Source: Sutcliffiella rhizosphaerae (lineage in GTDB: Bacteria; Bacillota; Bacilli; Bacillales; Bacillaceae_I). Taken from it: a stretch of 64,000 bases of DNA. How positions within the stretch are numbered: position 1 is the stretch's first letter; every line of letters begins with the position of its first letter. The stretch is taken from the NCBI RefSeq assembly GCF_917563925.1, contig NZ_CAKJTJ010000015.1:1-64000 (forward strand), read 5' to 3'. Below the pieces are notes generated by a model that saw only the letters and a program-made list of their open reading frames with translations, searched no databases and was not told the origin of the DNA. The position numbers were made by a program, and so were the translations under genes. Below, in pieces: positions 32,751 to 42,013 of this stretch.

Positions 32751-34019
32751 TCATTTTTCAGCAATTTCACACCAATCTATTAAAAGGGAAGCAATAATTT
32801 CAGCCGCTTTCATCATCTGATCAATTTTAATATATTCATTAGGATAATGGGCTACCTCTGTAGTACCTGGTCCAAAAACAATTGTGGGTGTATTTAATAA
32901 AGCTGTAAACAAACCTCCGTCTGTACCCCAAGGTGAAGCTTCTAAGGTTGGTGATTGTCCCGTAACCTTTTCAAAATTTGACTCTAGTAACTTGAGAAAT
33001 GTGTGATCTTCCTTTATTGATCCAGGTACCCACTGGGCTCCGAACCATTCCAATTGAACTGGATTTTCTTTTAACCATGGATCAATTTCTTCCAGTGAAA
33101 CAAGGGCTTCACTCAATTCTTTTCGTACATCTTCCAATGTTTCGTGTGGACCAACACCAATTCTCCCTTCCATTAAAACGAGGTCAGGAACAGATGATGG
33201 CCAGTTACCTCCTTCTATTTTCCCAATATTGATGGGTAGAGGAATTGAGATACTTTTAAATAATGGATCAGAAACTTCACTGTTACGTTTTTGTTCAAGT
33301 TCATGGATTTTTTTTATTACAAGAGTTGCTTTTTCAAGGGCACTAACTCCTTCATATCTTGTACCCCCATGAGCTGCTTTTCCTTTTATGTTAATCCGAA
33401 ACCACATGGAACCTTGCTGTTTCGGAAAAATTTTCATATTAGTCGGTTCAGGTATTATGACCGCATCCGCTTTATAGCCACGTACTATTGCTGCCAGGGT
33501 ACCAGCCCCTCCACTTTCTTCTTCAATGACACTTTGGAAGATTATATCTCCCTTCAACTTGATTCCTAAATCCTTTATAGCAGATATCGCCATCAATAAC
33601 GCTACGTTTCCACCTTTCATGTCTGTCGATCCACGCCCATACACTTTTCCATCTTCCACTTTTCCATCGTAGGGATCATTACGCCATTGCTTCATGTCTC
33701 CTTCTGGCACTACATCGATATGGCCATTTAAGATGATTGATTTTCCCCCACCTGCTCCACTCCACTTTGCCACTACATTCGGTGAATCATGAAAGTCTTT
33801 TCGACTTGAAACGAAATTTGGATGGGTACTCAATTCTTTCATATCTGGTTCCCAAATATCAATTTCCATTCCAATTTCCCTGCAAGTCTCGATAACAATT
33901 GCTTGTGCCTGTCTTTCATGCTCTGAAATACTTTTTTCCTGGACAAGTTTTTGGAGTAGTTTAATAGCATAACTTTCCCTTTTTTGCATATATTTTGTTA
34001 TTTTTTCGGAATAACTCAT
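32751..34019 (-). CDS. yodQ: M20-family deacylase (YodQ)
   Basis: Metal-dependent deacetylase/peptidase of 422 residues of the ArgE/DapE type. Metal ligands are in LNGHIDVVPEGD, the bridging Asp in GRGSTDMKGG, and the EEE of VIEEESGGAG gives the catalytic Glu; a C-terminal His lies in EVAHYPNEYI. In the pathway it should remove the acetyl group put on by AblB from a later intermediate. That order is inferred from the operon. The ATG at 34019 is preferred over 34028. Confidence 0.87.
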   Translation of the reverse strand: MSYSEKITKYMQKRESYAIKLLQKLVQEKSISEHERQAQAIVIETCREIGMEIDIWEPDMKELSTHPNFVSSRKDFHDSPNVVAKWSGAGGGKSIILNGHIDVVPEGDMKQWRNDPYDGKVEDGKVYGRGSTDMKGGNVALLMAISAIKDLGIKLKGDIIFQSVIEEESGGAGTLAAIVRGYKADAVIIPEPTNMKIFPKQQGSMWFRINIKGKAAHGGTRYEGVSALEKATLVIKKIHELEQKRNSEVSDPLFKSISIPLPINIGKIEGGNWPSSVPDLVLMEGRIGVGPHETLEDVRKELSEALVSLEEIDPWLKENPVQLEWFGAQWVPGSIKEDHTFLKLLESNFEKVTGQSPTLEASPWGTDGGLFTALLNTPTIVFGPGTTEVAHYPNEYIKIDQMMKAAEIIASLLIDWCEIAEK

Positions 34020-34081
34020 CACCTTCATCCCTTCACCAATAGTCTAGTTCTCAACCCACTTTAACGTGACGGGGAATTCCT

Positions 34082-34714
34082 TTAGTACATCAAATTTGCT
34101 TCTGTTTTTTCTATTACTTGATTTAACGAGATACCCGGCATTAATTCTTTTAAGTGTAAGCCTTCGCTTGTTATTTCCATTACTGCTAAATCGGTGATAA
34201 TAATATCCACGCAGCTAGGAGTAGTAATTGGCAATGAACATTTTTTCACAATTTTTGCTTGACCAGATTTGTCTACATGACTCATTAGTACAATGACTTT
34301 TTTTGCTTTTTGAGATAATTCCATCGCTCCTCCCATTCCTGGCACCCTTTTTCCTGGCACAATCCAATTGGCTAAATCTCCTTTTTCACTCACTTGTAAT
34401 GAACCAAGTATAGTTATATCCAGTTTTCCTCGCCTAATCATTCCAAAGGCCAATGCACTATCAAAATAAGAACCTCCTTTAACAAGTGTTACTGGGTACC
34501 CTGCTGCATTGCATAGGTTCTCATCCTCCTTTTCAGGATCAGGTGTGCTACCCATACCAAGTACACCGTTTTCTGCCTGAAAAACAACGTGTATGTTTGA
34601 TGAAAGATGATTTGGAACTAATGAAGGGATGCCAATACCAAGATTGACGACCATCCCATCTGAAATCTCCTGTGCCGCTCTTTTTGCAATCAAGTTCCGT
34701 ATGTCTTTTCCCAT
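34082..34714 (-). CDS. yodR: CoA-transferase beta subunit (YodR)
   Basis: Subunit B of a family I CoA-transferase, 211 residues. The active-site Glu that forms the CoA thioester lies in VFQAENGVLGMG (about residue 50). Strings GIGIPSLVP and GMGGAMEL also fit. The start at 34714 overlaps the yodS end by 25 bp, as usual for coupled subunits. Substrate unknown; beta-amino acid or keto acid CoA esters are likely from the context. Confidence 0.88.
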   Translation of the reverse strand: MGKDIRNLIAKRAAQEISDGMVVNLGIGIPSLVPNHLSSNIHVVFQAENGVLGMGSTPDPEKEDENLCNAAGYPVTLVKGGSYFDSALAFGMIRRGKLDITILGSLQVSEKGDLANWIVPGKRVPGMGGAMELSQKAKKVIVLMSHVDKSGQAKIVKKCSLPITTPSCVDIIITDLAVMEITSEGLHLKELMPGISLNQVIEKTEANLMY

Positions 34715-35406
34715 ACCCACTTCCAGTTCACTCCCTTACTTTGGATCATAAAATCTATATAAACGCCAGGCGTCACAATTGCTTCTGGATCTAAATGGCC
34801 AAGAGGAACAAATTCTTCTACTTCAACAATGGTAGTTTTTCCAGCCATCGCTACCAATGGATTGGTATTTCTGGCACTCTTGTCAAAAACTAAGTTTCCA
34901 TATGGATCTGCTTGTTTGGCATACACAACAGAAACATCTGCAGTCAAAGCCATTTCAATAATAAAGTTGTCACCATTAATTTTTACTAATGACTTGTTTT
35001 TGGTGACGATTTCATTTGTAATACCAACATCCACTAGAATTCCACCAAGCCCTACTCCTCCTGCCCTAATTCTTTCTGCAAGGGTACCTTGGGGAGAAAA
35101 TTCCACTTGAAGATTATTTTCTGTCATTAACTTTCCTGCTTCTGGATTTGAACCAATGTGTGAAGCTATCAACCTTTGAACTCTTCCTGCACAGACTACT
35201 TTTCCAATACCAATCGTAGGAAAACCAGCATCATTTCCTATCAGCGTTAAATCCTTCACCCCAGTTTCTAATACAAGGTCTACAAGTCTTGGCGGTGTTC
35301 CGACCCCACCAAATCCACCGAACATTATGGTCATGTTGTCATAAAAAAACTGATGTAATGTTTCCACTTCAACTATTTTTTGAAAACGATTATCCACTTT
35401 TTCCAC
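34690..35406 (-). CDS. yodS: CoA-transferase alpha subunit (YodS)
   Basis: Subunit A of the same family I CoA-transferase, 238 residues. The glycine-rich FGGFGGVGTPP near residue 30 binds CoA; later strings are SPQGTLAERIRAGGVGLGG and ADPYGNLVFDKSARNTNPL. The start is GTG at 35406 behind AGGAGTG. It follows yodT by 13 bp. Confidence 0.88.
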   Translation of the reverse strand: MEKVDNRFQKIVEVETLHQFFYDNMTIMFGGFGGVGTPPRLVDLVLETGVKDLTLIGNDAGFPTIGIGKVVCAGRVQRLIASHIGSNPEAGKLMTENNLQVEFSPQGTLAERIRAGGVGLGGILVDVGITNEIVTKNKSLVKINGDNFIIEMALTADVSVVYAKQADPYGNLVFDKSARNTNPLVAMAGKTTIVEVEEFVPLGHLDPEAIVTPGVYIDFMIQSKGVNWKWVWEKTYGT

Positions 35407-35419
35407 CTGTCTGCACTCC

Positions 35420-36751
35420 TTACAAATGTCCTTGTAGTTCTTGTAGTGTCGATTCTAAGATGGTTATTAATTCATCGATTTCTTTTCTTGTAATGCATAG
35501 AGGTGGTGCAATAATTATTGCATCCCCCCCAATTTCTTCCACTCCAGCAGAAGCTGGATACACTAAAAGTCCATTTTTCTGTGCTAATTCTACAATTCTT
35601 GTTGTGACTGCTTTTTCAATCATAAAAGGATATTTACTCGACACATCTGCTACTATTTCCAATCCAAGCAATAATCCTTTTCCACGGACATCACCGATAA
35701 TAGAGTAGGAGGTTTTCAGATTATTTAACTTCTCTTTTAAGTAGTCTCCCATTTTCCGTCCGTTTTCCACGAGTTTTTCTTTGTCTATATATTCTAGAAC
35801 GGCATTGGCTACTGCAGCTGATTGCGGGTTAGCACTATAAGTATGACCGCTCATAACAACTTTGGATCCTTTCAAAATACTTTGAACAATTTTGTCAGAT
35901 ACAAGAGTAGCCGCTATGGGACTATAGCCCGCACTCATACCTTTTCCAATACAGATGATGTCAGGTGTCACTCCCCAATGTTCAATGGCAAACATTTTCC
36001 CAGTCCGACCTATCCCTGTCATCACTTCATCTGCAATAAAATGAATATCGTATTTTTTGCAGATTTCCGCAATTTTCTCATAGTATCCTTTTGGAGGGCA
36101 TACTGCTCCAGCGGCAGCTCCAATTATTGGTTCTGCAACAAAAGCAGCTACCCTTTCTTTTCCTATTTCCTGTATTGCACGTTCTAAGTCATTTGCACAT
36201 TGAAGATTACAGGCTGGATAGGAAAGATTAAATGGACATCTGTAACAATATGGTGGCTCTACTATTGGAGATTTCTCCAATAAGGGTTCAAACCTTTTCC
36301 TTCTTTGTTGATGCCCAGATAAGGACAAAGCTCCAATAGTTATTCCGTGGTAACTTTTCCATCTGGAGATAATTTGGTTTTTACTTTCCTTCCCTATCTC
36401 TTGCCAGTATTGAATCGATATCTTCATAGCAGTCTCTAACGCTTCTGTTCCACTATTTACAAAGAAAGACCAATTCACATCTCCAGGAGCAAGTGCCATT
36501 AACTTTGATGCTAAAGTTTCTGCTGCATGACTAGTAAATTGTGAACGGTATACAAAAGAAACTCTTGCTGCTTGGTCGGCCATCGCATCAATTACAGCTT
36601 GTACATGATGACCGATACTCGCAGTCACCGCTCCTGACGAACCATCAAGGTATCTCTTTCCTTCCTTATCGTACAAATAAACGCCATTTCCATGGCTGAT
36701 AACAGGATATTCCTTATCCAAAAGCGGTTTAATTAGATAAGATTGATCCAT
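35420..36751 (-). CDS. yodT: Class III aminotransferase (YodT)
   Basis: PLP-dependent aminotransferase of 443 residues. The PLP Lys is in CIGKGMSAGYSP; the Asp that holds the pyridine ring is in FIADEVMTGIGRTG; FFVNSGTEALETA binds the phosphate. A Cys-rich insert near residue 165 (PPYCYRCPFNLSYPACNLQC) may bind a metal or be structural. First gene of yodTSRQ, behind AAAGGAG; likely removes an amino group from the beta-lysine-derived chain. Confidence 0.88.
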   Translation of the reverse strand: MDQSYLIKPLLDKEYPVISHGNGVYLYDKEGKRYLDGSSGAVTASIGHHVQAVIDAMADQAARVSFVYRSQFTSHAAETLASKLMALAPGDVNWSFFVNSGTEALETAMKISIQYWQEIGKESKNQIISRWKSYHGITIGALSLSGHQQRRKRFEPLLEKSPIVEPPYCYRCPFNLSYPACNLQCANDLERAIQEIGKERVAAFVAEPIIGAAAGAVCPPKGYYEKIAEICKKYDIHFIADEVMTGIGRTGKMFAIEHWGVTPDIICIGKGMSAGYSPIAATLVSDKIVQSILKGSKVVMSGHTYSANPQSAAVANAVLEYIDKEKLVENGRKMGDYLKEKLNNLKTSYSIIGDVRGKGLLLGLEIVADVSSKYPFMIEKAVTTRIVELAQKNGLLVYPASAGVEEIGGDAIIIAPPLCITRKEIDELITILESTLQELQGHL

Positions 36752-36852
36752 AAACGATTACTCCTTTCCTGCATCTTTTTGTAACCGTTTACTAGCATGG
36801 TTAGTGCTTTTTAGATCGTGTCAGTTACTAGCTTACTAGTATTCTATGTATG

Positions 36853-36919
36853 AGTATGGAATTTCTTTCATACTATTAAGCATTTTCGACTGATTCATTC
36901 CTGTAATTGTTGCCAGGAA
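36853..36919. promoter_or_regulatory. Two inverted repeats upstream of yodT
   Basis: AGTATG-N10-CATACT (36853-36874) and TTCCTG-N10-CAGGAA (36898-36919) share geometry (6-bp arms, 10-bp spacer) and are about 45 bp apart, 100-170 bp upstream of yodT. They may be activator sites. No perfect -24/-12 promoter is seen for yodT; AAGCAC-N5-ATGC at 36794-36809 is a poor match. Confidence 0.35.
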
Positions 36920-36985
36920 CTTTGACGTGTTAATGGATCAGAGATTGGAGTTTGTTACGGAGATTAAAGCTGCATTGCAAAATTA

Positions 36986-37043
36986 CAAAAAAGAGCCTGA
37001 CCAGAAAGCCATTACTGATAGCTTTCTGCCAGTCTCTTTTTTT
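36986..37043 (-). terminator. Terminator of the FAD oxidoreductase gene
   Basis: Nested arms CTCTTTT/AAAAGAG and AGAAAGC/GCTTTCT form a long hairpin with A/T tails on both sides, about 80 bp after the stop of the flavoprotein gene. It can also stop transcription from the right in the + direction. Confidence 0.75.
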
Positions 37044-37125
37044 AGAAAATATGTTGAATGCCACAGTCCATTATACAGGGCTTAGTTTTAATCATTCTTA
37101 TAACATTGAGACAGTCCAATGTTGC

Positions 37126-38595
37126 TTATACTTCTACCGTCTCTTTTATTGTTGTTTTCTTCGACATTGTTTTAATCATATCTCTTGCAACCCAGACACC
37201 ACTTGCACTAGCTTGGGCAAGCCCTCTCGTTATGCCTGCTCCATCTCCACCAACGTATAGACCACCTATCTCTGTTTCAAATTTATCATTGATTTTAGGG
37301 CGGGCAGAATAGAATTTAGCTTCCACACCATAGAATAGTGTGTGCTCAGATGCTAGACCAGGTGTTACGTGATCTAACGCTTCCATCATTTCTACTAAGC
37401 TTTTCATTGTATTGTAAGGCAATACTAAGCCTAGATCCCCTGGAACTGCCTCTTTCATTGTAGGTTCCAAAAATCCTTCTTTTATTCGATTTGGGGTGGA
37501 ACGTCTGCCTTTTAGAATATCTCCGTATTTTTGAACAATGAGACCGCCATTAGATAATCTATTTGCTAATTTGGATACTTCATGCGCATATTCCGTTGGC
37601 TGATCAAAAGGCTCAGAGAAGGTATGAGATACTAACAAAGCAAAGTTTGTATTTTGACTACCTAGAGCTGGGTCCTTATAGGCATGACCATTTGCAAGCA
37701 TTATTCCTGAATGATTTTCTACCACCACATGGCCTGATGGATTGCTACAGAAGGTGCGAACTCGGGTTCCCACAGATGTGTTGAAAATAAACTTCCCTTC
37801 ATATAAATGTTTGTTGATTTCCTGCATGACTACATTTGAGGTTTCCACACGCACCCCAATGTCGACTTGATTGTTAATCATTTTAAGACGACGTTTTTTA
37901 AGAATATCTGTTAGCCACTTTGATCCGTCTCTTCCTGGGCAAACCATGACTTTTTCTGCGTGTATTTCTTCACCATTTTTCAAGAGTATTCCTTTTATTG
38001 TGTGCTGACGGTCTATTTTTTCTGTTAGAATATCATCGACTTCCACTTTAAATTGCATATCAATTTTTGTTGTGAGGTATTCGTATATATCTTTTAAGAT
38101 GGCAAGGTTTTGTTCTGTGCCTAGGTGGCGAACTTGTGCACGTAAAAGCTTAAGCCCAACAGCATACCCTTTTTTCTCGATTGCTTTTACCTCATCAGTA
38201 AGCGGATCTGTAATTGTTTCAGTTGCACCATGCTTTAGGTTAATTTGATCTACATATTTAATAAGATCTACAACCTTGGATTCTGGAAGATAGTCTGTCA
38301 TCCATCCACCAAATTCACTAGTTATATTAAATTTACCATCGGAATAGGCACCTGCTCCCCCGAAACCATTGGTGATGGAGCAAGCTGGCAAACAACCAGC
38401 AAATTCTTTTCTTCCAGCAGCTGGTGGACACTTTTCAATTTTCTTTTGAAGTATCGGACAATTCCTTTTATAAATATCATGACCTTTATCAATTAATAAG
38501 ACTTTTAGTTCTGGATTCAATAAAGTCAATTCATAGCTTGCAAAAATACCAGCAGGACCGGCACCAACTACTATCACATCGTAATTATTATTCAT
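37126..38595 (-). CDS. FAD-dependent oxidoreductase (COG2509-like)
   Basis: 489-residue flavoprotein. The dinucleotide motif VVGAGPAGIFASYEL is at residues 9-23. A Cys-rich stretch follows at about residues 45-75 (KRNCPILQKKIEKCPP, then EFAGCLPACSIT), and a second FAD motif, GGLYVGGDGAGITRGLAQA, is near the C-terminus. It resembles uncharacterised NAD(FAD)-utilising dehydrogenases; substrate unknown. Single gene with its own strong promoter (38645-38673) and terminator. Confidence 0.85.
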   Translation of the reverse strand: MNNNYDVIVVGAGPAGIFASYELTLLNPELKVLLIDKGHDIYKRNCPILQKKIEKCPPAAGRKEFAGCLPACSITNGFGGAGAYSDGKFNITSEFGGWMTDYLPESKVVDLIKYVDQINLKHGATETITDPLTDEVKAIEKKGYAVGLKLLRAQVRHLGTEQNLAILKDIYEYLTTKIDMQFKVEVDDILTEKIDRQHTIKGILLKNGEEIHAEKVMVCPGRDGSKWLTDILKKRRLKMINNQVDIGVRVETSNVVMQEINKHLYEGKFIFNTSVGTRVRTFCSNPSGHVVVENHSGIMLANGHAYKDPALGSQNTNFALLVSHTFSEPFDQPTEYAHEVSKLANRLSNGGLIVQKYGDILKGRRSTPNRIKEGFLEPTMKEAVPGDLGLVLPYNTMKSLVEMMEALDHVTPGLASEHTLFYGVEAKFYSARPKINDKFETEIGGLYVGGDGAGITRGLAQASASGVWVARDMIKTMSKKTTIKETVEV

Positions 38596-38644
38596 GTTGA
38601 TTCCCCCGTGTCACTTCATTCGTTTTTACTATCAAACAATGGTA

Positions 38645-38673
38645 AATATAACAAATAATCGAGATAAGGTCAA
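38645..38673 (-). promoter_or_regulatory. Sigma-A promoter of the FAD oxidoreductase gene
   Basis: TTGACC (38668-38673) and TATATT (38645-38650) on the minus strand are 17 bp apart. Confidence 0.8.
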
Positions 38674-38803
38674 CCTTTTAGCGAATAATTACGAATTAAA
38701 ATAAATTAATGTTCGGGTTTTTATTGTTTGATGTCGGATGTCAATTTATAGGTATATATCCCCGTTTGCGGAAAATATATGACGAAACCATTTATTATAA
38801 AAT

Positions 38804-38839
38804 TAAAAAAGCGTCAACCCATTTGTTTGAGCCGACACT
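38804..38839 (-). terminator. Terminator of the YjcZ-type gene at 38.9 kb
   Basis: AGCGTCAA (38810-38817) pairs with the arm at 38832-38839 through some G-T pairs, followed by TTTTTT on the minus strand. Confidence 0.6.
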
Positions 38840-38852
38840 TTATTTCGTTCTA

Positions 38853-39008
38853 TTATTTACAAATACAAGCCCCAACAATAATTAGCAAAATGAATAGTAC
38901 TACAATTAATACAAATGGGCTTCCGCATCCATGTCCATATCCATATGCAGGACCTACAGCTTGAGGGTAGCCACATGGTCCACTTGTGTAGTAACAGTAA
39001 TCGTGCAT
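38853..39008 (-). CDS. YjcZ-type small spore membrane protein
   Basis: 51-residue protein with a Tyr/Gly/Cys/His-rich head (MHDYCYYTSGPCGY, then AYGYGHGCGSP) and a membrane helix [19 protein letters not shown]. This is the pattern of the YjcZ/YrpH-like sporulation proteins. AGGAG lies 8 bases before the ATG at 39008. Two more genes of this type are at 46.9-47.2 kb. Confidence 0.82.
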   Translation of the reverse strand: MHDYCYYTSGPCGYPQAVGPAYGYGHGCGSPFVLIVVLFILLIIVGACICK

Positions 39009-39095
39009 GGTCATCACTCCTGTTTAATATTTACACTTCTACACTATGTACTGGGTGGCTGTCCCGTATGTGCGAATGCCCATATTGAGAAAATA

Positions 39096-40580
39096 CTATT
39101 TATGCTTTTCCATATTATCAATGATTTCCACCATATCCTTTAATGTTAGTTCAATACGATTATTCTCATTTGTCACTTGTTCGACACTTGCACTTATTTC
39201 CTCCATTCCTGCTGTTGCTTCCTCCATTAAACTCGCAAATTCACTTGTATGATGATCGGTCCTAGAAGTTTTCTCTTTTACATCTTTAGCATAATAATGA
39301 AAATGTTGTGCATCAGCAAGCAAAGCTGTTAAGGTTTCACCAATATGCTGAAAGTACTGATTAACTTCTTTCGTTGCCACCACATTTTTAGTCATTTCAA
39401 TCGTGTTACGTCGAAGCATTTGTAACACTTCTTCTTTTGTCTCATGTAAAGAGGATAAGTTTTCCGTAATTTCTTTCGTAGTCTCACCAGTAGAGCTTGC
39501 AAGCTTCCTGATTTCCTCTGCGACAACAGCAAAGCCTTTTCCAGCTTCTCCTGCCCTCGCTGCTTCAATGGAAGCATTTAATGCTAACAAGTTTGTTTGT
39601 TCTGTTATTTTTTTTATGTGTTGAGTCAGTTTATTTGTTTCATCAATTTTTTCTGTAAGGACATGAAAAACAGATTCCATCTCTTTCACATCATTTGCAA
39701 ATTGGTTCATGCTGTCCGTTAAGTCCACTGACTTTTTTTGCCCCTGCTCTGCTGCATTTTTAGTTTTATTGGTAAGCCCGTATAAATTGTTAGACTCAGA
39801 TACAATATTATCCATTAGTAAAGTCACGTCATTTGTAAGCTCCGCAATTCCACTTATTTGATCGGCTTGTTTTTGACTTCCCGCTGATAATTCGTTAATT
39901 GTTTGTGATATCTCTCTTTGTGAGTGGATATTCAGGCTCAATCTTTCATTTACGTTACTTAGATGATCTATCAATTTTAACGCATCTTTTTGAAAAAGGT
40001 CTTGTCGAAGTTGCCTTTCCATATTTACTTCTTTCATGTCTTTAACTATTTTTTCAAAATTAAAAAAAAGTTTATTTCCAATTTTCACTTGGACGATAGT
40101 CACAATAAATAATACAAAGAAAAGCAAGACAATATTTCCAAGTTGACCATCTGTAAGTAAATTACCGTTCAAAAATGACCATAATGAGAAGGAAAATAAA
40201 ATTAAACTCCCAATTCCTCCTACAATGAACACTTTTCGGTTTAAATAAATAGTTGCAAGCATGAGAACAAAAAAAGGAAGAGTAAACCCAGATAAAGAAG
40301 CTCCCCTACTCACTAAAATGGTAAAGAATACGAAAAAAGTGACAATAACCGCAAAATATGGAACTACATAATTGAACCACTTATTTCGTTTTGTCAATAT
40401 GTACAAAATAATTCCTAAACAAAATGCTATTAGAATAGTGACAGTTATGACTGTTGCAGCGGGAATCAGGATATTGACGAGCAGACCTGCCCCATATGAA
40501 AAAAATATTACAAAAAACATTAACTTATTCTTACTAACTAAATCCTGAAATTTTAATTCACTTACACTTAGTAATGACAT
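39096..40580 (-). CDS. Methyl-accepting chemotaxis protein with six-helix membrane domain
   Basis: 494 residues. Six hydrophobic helices at about residues 20-170 form a membrane domain with hardly any extracellular loop, so it may sense a membrane or cytosolic signal. A cytoplasmic coiled-coil follows, with the signalling tip [37 protein letters not shown]. Methylation-type Gln/Glu pairs flank it. There is no Cache domain and no clear HAMP. It stands alone. Confidence 0.88.
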   Translation of the reverse strand: MSLLSVSELKFQDLVSKNKLMFFVIFFSYGAGLLVNILIPAATVITVTILIAFCLGIILYILTKRNKWFNYVVPYFAVIVTFFVFFTILVSRGASLSGFTLPFFVLMLATIYLNRKVFIVGGIGSLILFSFSLWSFLNGNLLTDGQLGNIVLLFFVLFIVTIVQVKIGNKLFFNFEKIVKDMKEVNMERQLRQDLFQKDALKLIDHLSNVNERLSLNIHSQREISQTINELSAGSQKQADQISGIAELTNDVTLLMDNIVSESNNLYGLTNKTKNAAEQGQKKSVDLTDSMNQFANDVKEMESVFHVLTEKIDETNKLTQHIKKITEQTNLLALNASIEAARAGEAGKGFAVVAEEIRKLASSTGETTKEITENLSSLHETKEEVLQMLRRNTIEMTKNVVATKEVNQYFQHIGETLTALLADAQHFHYYAKDVKEKTSRTDHHTSEFASLMEEATAGMEEISASVEQVTNENNRIELTLKDMVEIIDNMEKHK

Positions 40581-40906
40581 CTTTAATCCCCCACAAAAGA
40601 ATCTTTCTCATTTACTTTTTTATAAATTATTACAATTCCTATCTATACTATTTATCTTCTTATAGTAATATTCTTCGCATCTTCTTCATTATCCTGCATT
40701 ATTTGTTGAATTTTGCCATATGGAGGAAAAACTATACTTCAGCCTCGAGAATAGACTTTTCGTTAGGAGTTCTTTTAAACAATGTTTACTATTTAGTTAA
40801 AGACATACAAGATTCGATTGAACAATGCTTACTTCAAACTTTTATATAATCTCCAAGAAAATCCTTAAAAAGGTCACCTCAACTTTAATCCTGAGGTGAC
40901 CTTCTA
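40581..40906. other. Intergenic region between the chemotaxis receptor and msrAB
   Basis: 326 bp between two leftward genes. It must hold the promoter of the chemotaxis gene, but I see no convincing -35/-10 pair; the only clear element is the msrAB terminator at 40865-40903. A 91-codon frame on the + strand here has no ribosome site and looks non-coding. Confidence 0.6.
40865..40903 (-). terminator. Terminator of msrAB
   Basis: A perfect 12-bp stem, AAGGTCACCTCA (40870-40881) with TGAGGTGACCTT (40892-40903), followed by TTTTTAAGG on the minus strand, four bases after the stop codon. Confidence 0.9.
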
Positions 40907-41860
40907 TCAATTAAATAGCTTCTTATATTCGCCGTAGCCTTCTTTTTCTAGATCTTCGAAATGTATAAACCTTAATGCTGCAGAGTTAATACAATAGCGC
41001 AAGCCACCTGTATCCAGCGGACCATCTTCAAAGACATGACCTAGATGAGAATCTGCGTCTTTACTTCTTACTTCAGTACGGACCATTCGATGGCTGACAT
41101 CCATTTCTTCCTTGATAGATTTACTATCAATAGGTTTGGTAAAGCTTGGCCATCCACAGCCTGCATCGTATTTGTCCCTTGAACTGAATAAAGGTTCTCC
41201 AGATATGATATCCACATATATCCCTTCGTCTGTTCTATCCCAATATTCATTTTGAAAAGGTGGCTCTGTTCCATTATTTTGGGTTACTTCAAATTGCATA
41301 GGAGTAAGTCTCTTCTTTAGGTCATCGCTTTTGTTTTTCCAATACTCTTTGATAAAAGTTTCCCTCCCAGACCCTGCTGCATACATTTTATAGCGAAAAG
41401 GGTTTTTCTTGTAATATTTCTGATGATATTCCTCGGCAGGGTAAAAAGGTTTTGCAGGCAAAAGCAATGTAGCAATCGGTTTAGTAAACCGCCCACTTTC
41501 CTCCAACCTTTTTTTTGATTCCTCAGCCATTTGACGCTGCTCTTCTGAATGATAGAATATGGCGGTCCGATAGGAATCACCTCGATCATGAAACTGGCCA
41601 CCTGCATCAGTTGGATCAATTTGCATCCAAAATATTTCCAATAGTTGTTGATATGAAAATACACTTGGATCAAATGTAATCTGAACAGCTTCAAAATGAC
41701 CAGTCGTTTCAGAACATACCTCTTTATAAGTAGGGTTTTCTTTATGCCCACCTGTATATCCTGAGATAACTTGTTCAATCCCTTCCTGCTCATCGAAAGG
41801 TTTAACCATGCACCAGAAACATCCTCCAGCAAATGTAGCTCTTTCTAAAGGGCTATTCAT
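40907..41860 (-). CDS. msrAB: Fused methionine sulfoxide reductase MsrA-MsrB
   Basis: Bifunctional 317-residue repair enzyme. The MsrA half (about 1-160) has the catalytic GCFWC (Cys14, Cys17). The MsrB half (about 175-310) has GCGWPSF and the catalytic Cys in [11 protein letters not shown]. The zinc CxxC pairs of some MsrBs are missing, as in the type common in Firmicutes. ATG 41860 follows AGAGGGG. Monocistronic. Confidence 0.93.
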   Translation of the reverse strand: MNSPLERATFAGGCFWCMVKPFDEQEGIEQVISGYTGGHKENPTYKEVCSETTGHFEAVQITFDPSVFSYQQLLEIFWMQIDPTDAGGQFHDRGDSYRTAIFYHSEEQRQMAEESKKRLEESGRFTKPIATLLLPAKPFYPAEEYHQKYYKKNPFRYKMYAAGSGRETFIKEYWKNKSDDLKKRLTPMQFEVTQNNGTEPPFQNEYWDRTDEGIYVDIISGEPLFSSRDKYDAGCGWPSFTKPIDSKSIKEEMDVSHRMVRTEVRSKDADSHLGHVFEDGPLDTGGLRYCINSAALRFIHFEDLEKEGYGEYKKLFN

Positions 41861-41896
41861 AAGAACTCATTCCCCTCTTTTGAATCGTTTAGCTGC

Positions 41897-41905
41897 ATTA
41901 TACCA
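41897..41905 (-). promoter_or_regulatory. Extended -10 promoter of msrAB
   Basis: TTGGTATAAT on the minus strand gives a TATAAT with the TGn extension; the -35 region is weak. Start of transcription about 30 bp before the gene. Confidence 0.5.
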
Positions 41906-42013
41906 ATATACATGAAGAATTCATAATGTCTTGCTTAATCAGATTCCTATGTTTTATGCTAAAATAGATTGTTCGATTGTATTTTCTTCGAATAGTTTAG
42001 GAGGGTAAATTAG

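Noticed and set aside
36794-36809. Sigma-54 promoter in front of yodT
   Set aside because: AAGCAC-N5-ATGC lacks the GG of the -24 element, which is nearly always required.
40574-40849. 91-codon + strand frame between the chemotaxis gene and msrAB
   Set aside because: No ribosome site, composition like non-coding AT-rich DNA, and it overlaps the likely promoter of the chemotaxis gene.
41317-41832. 171-codon minus-strand frame inside msrAB
   Set aside because: Shifted-frame shadow of a well-supported MsrA-MsrB gene.
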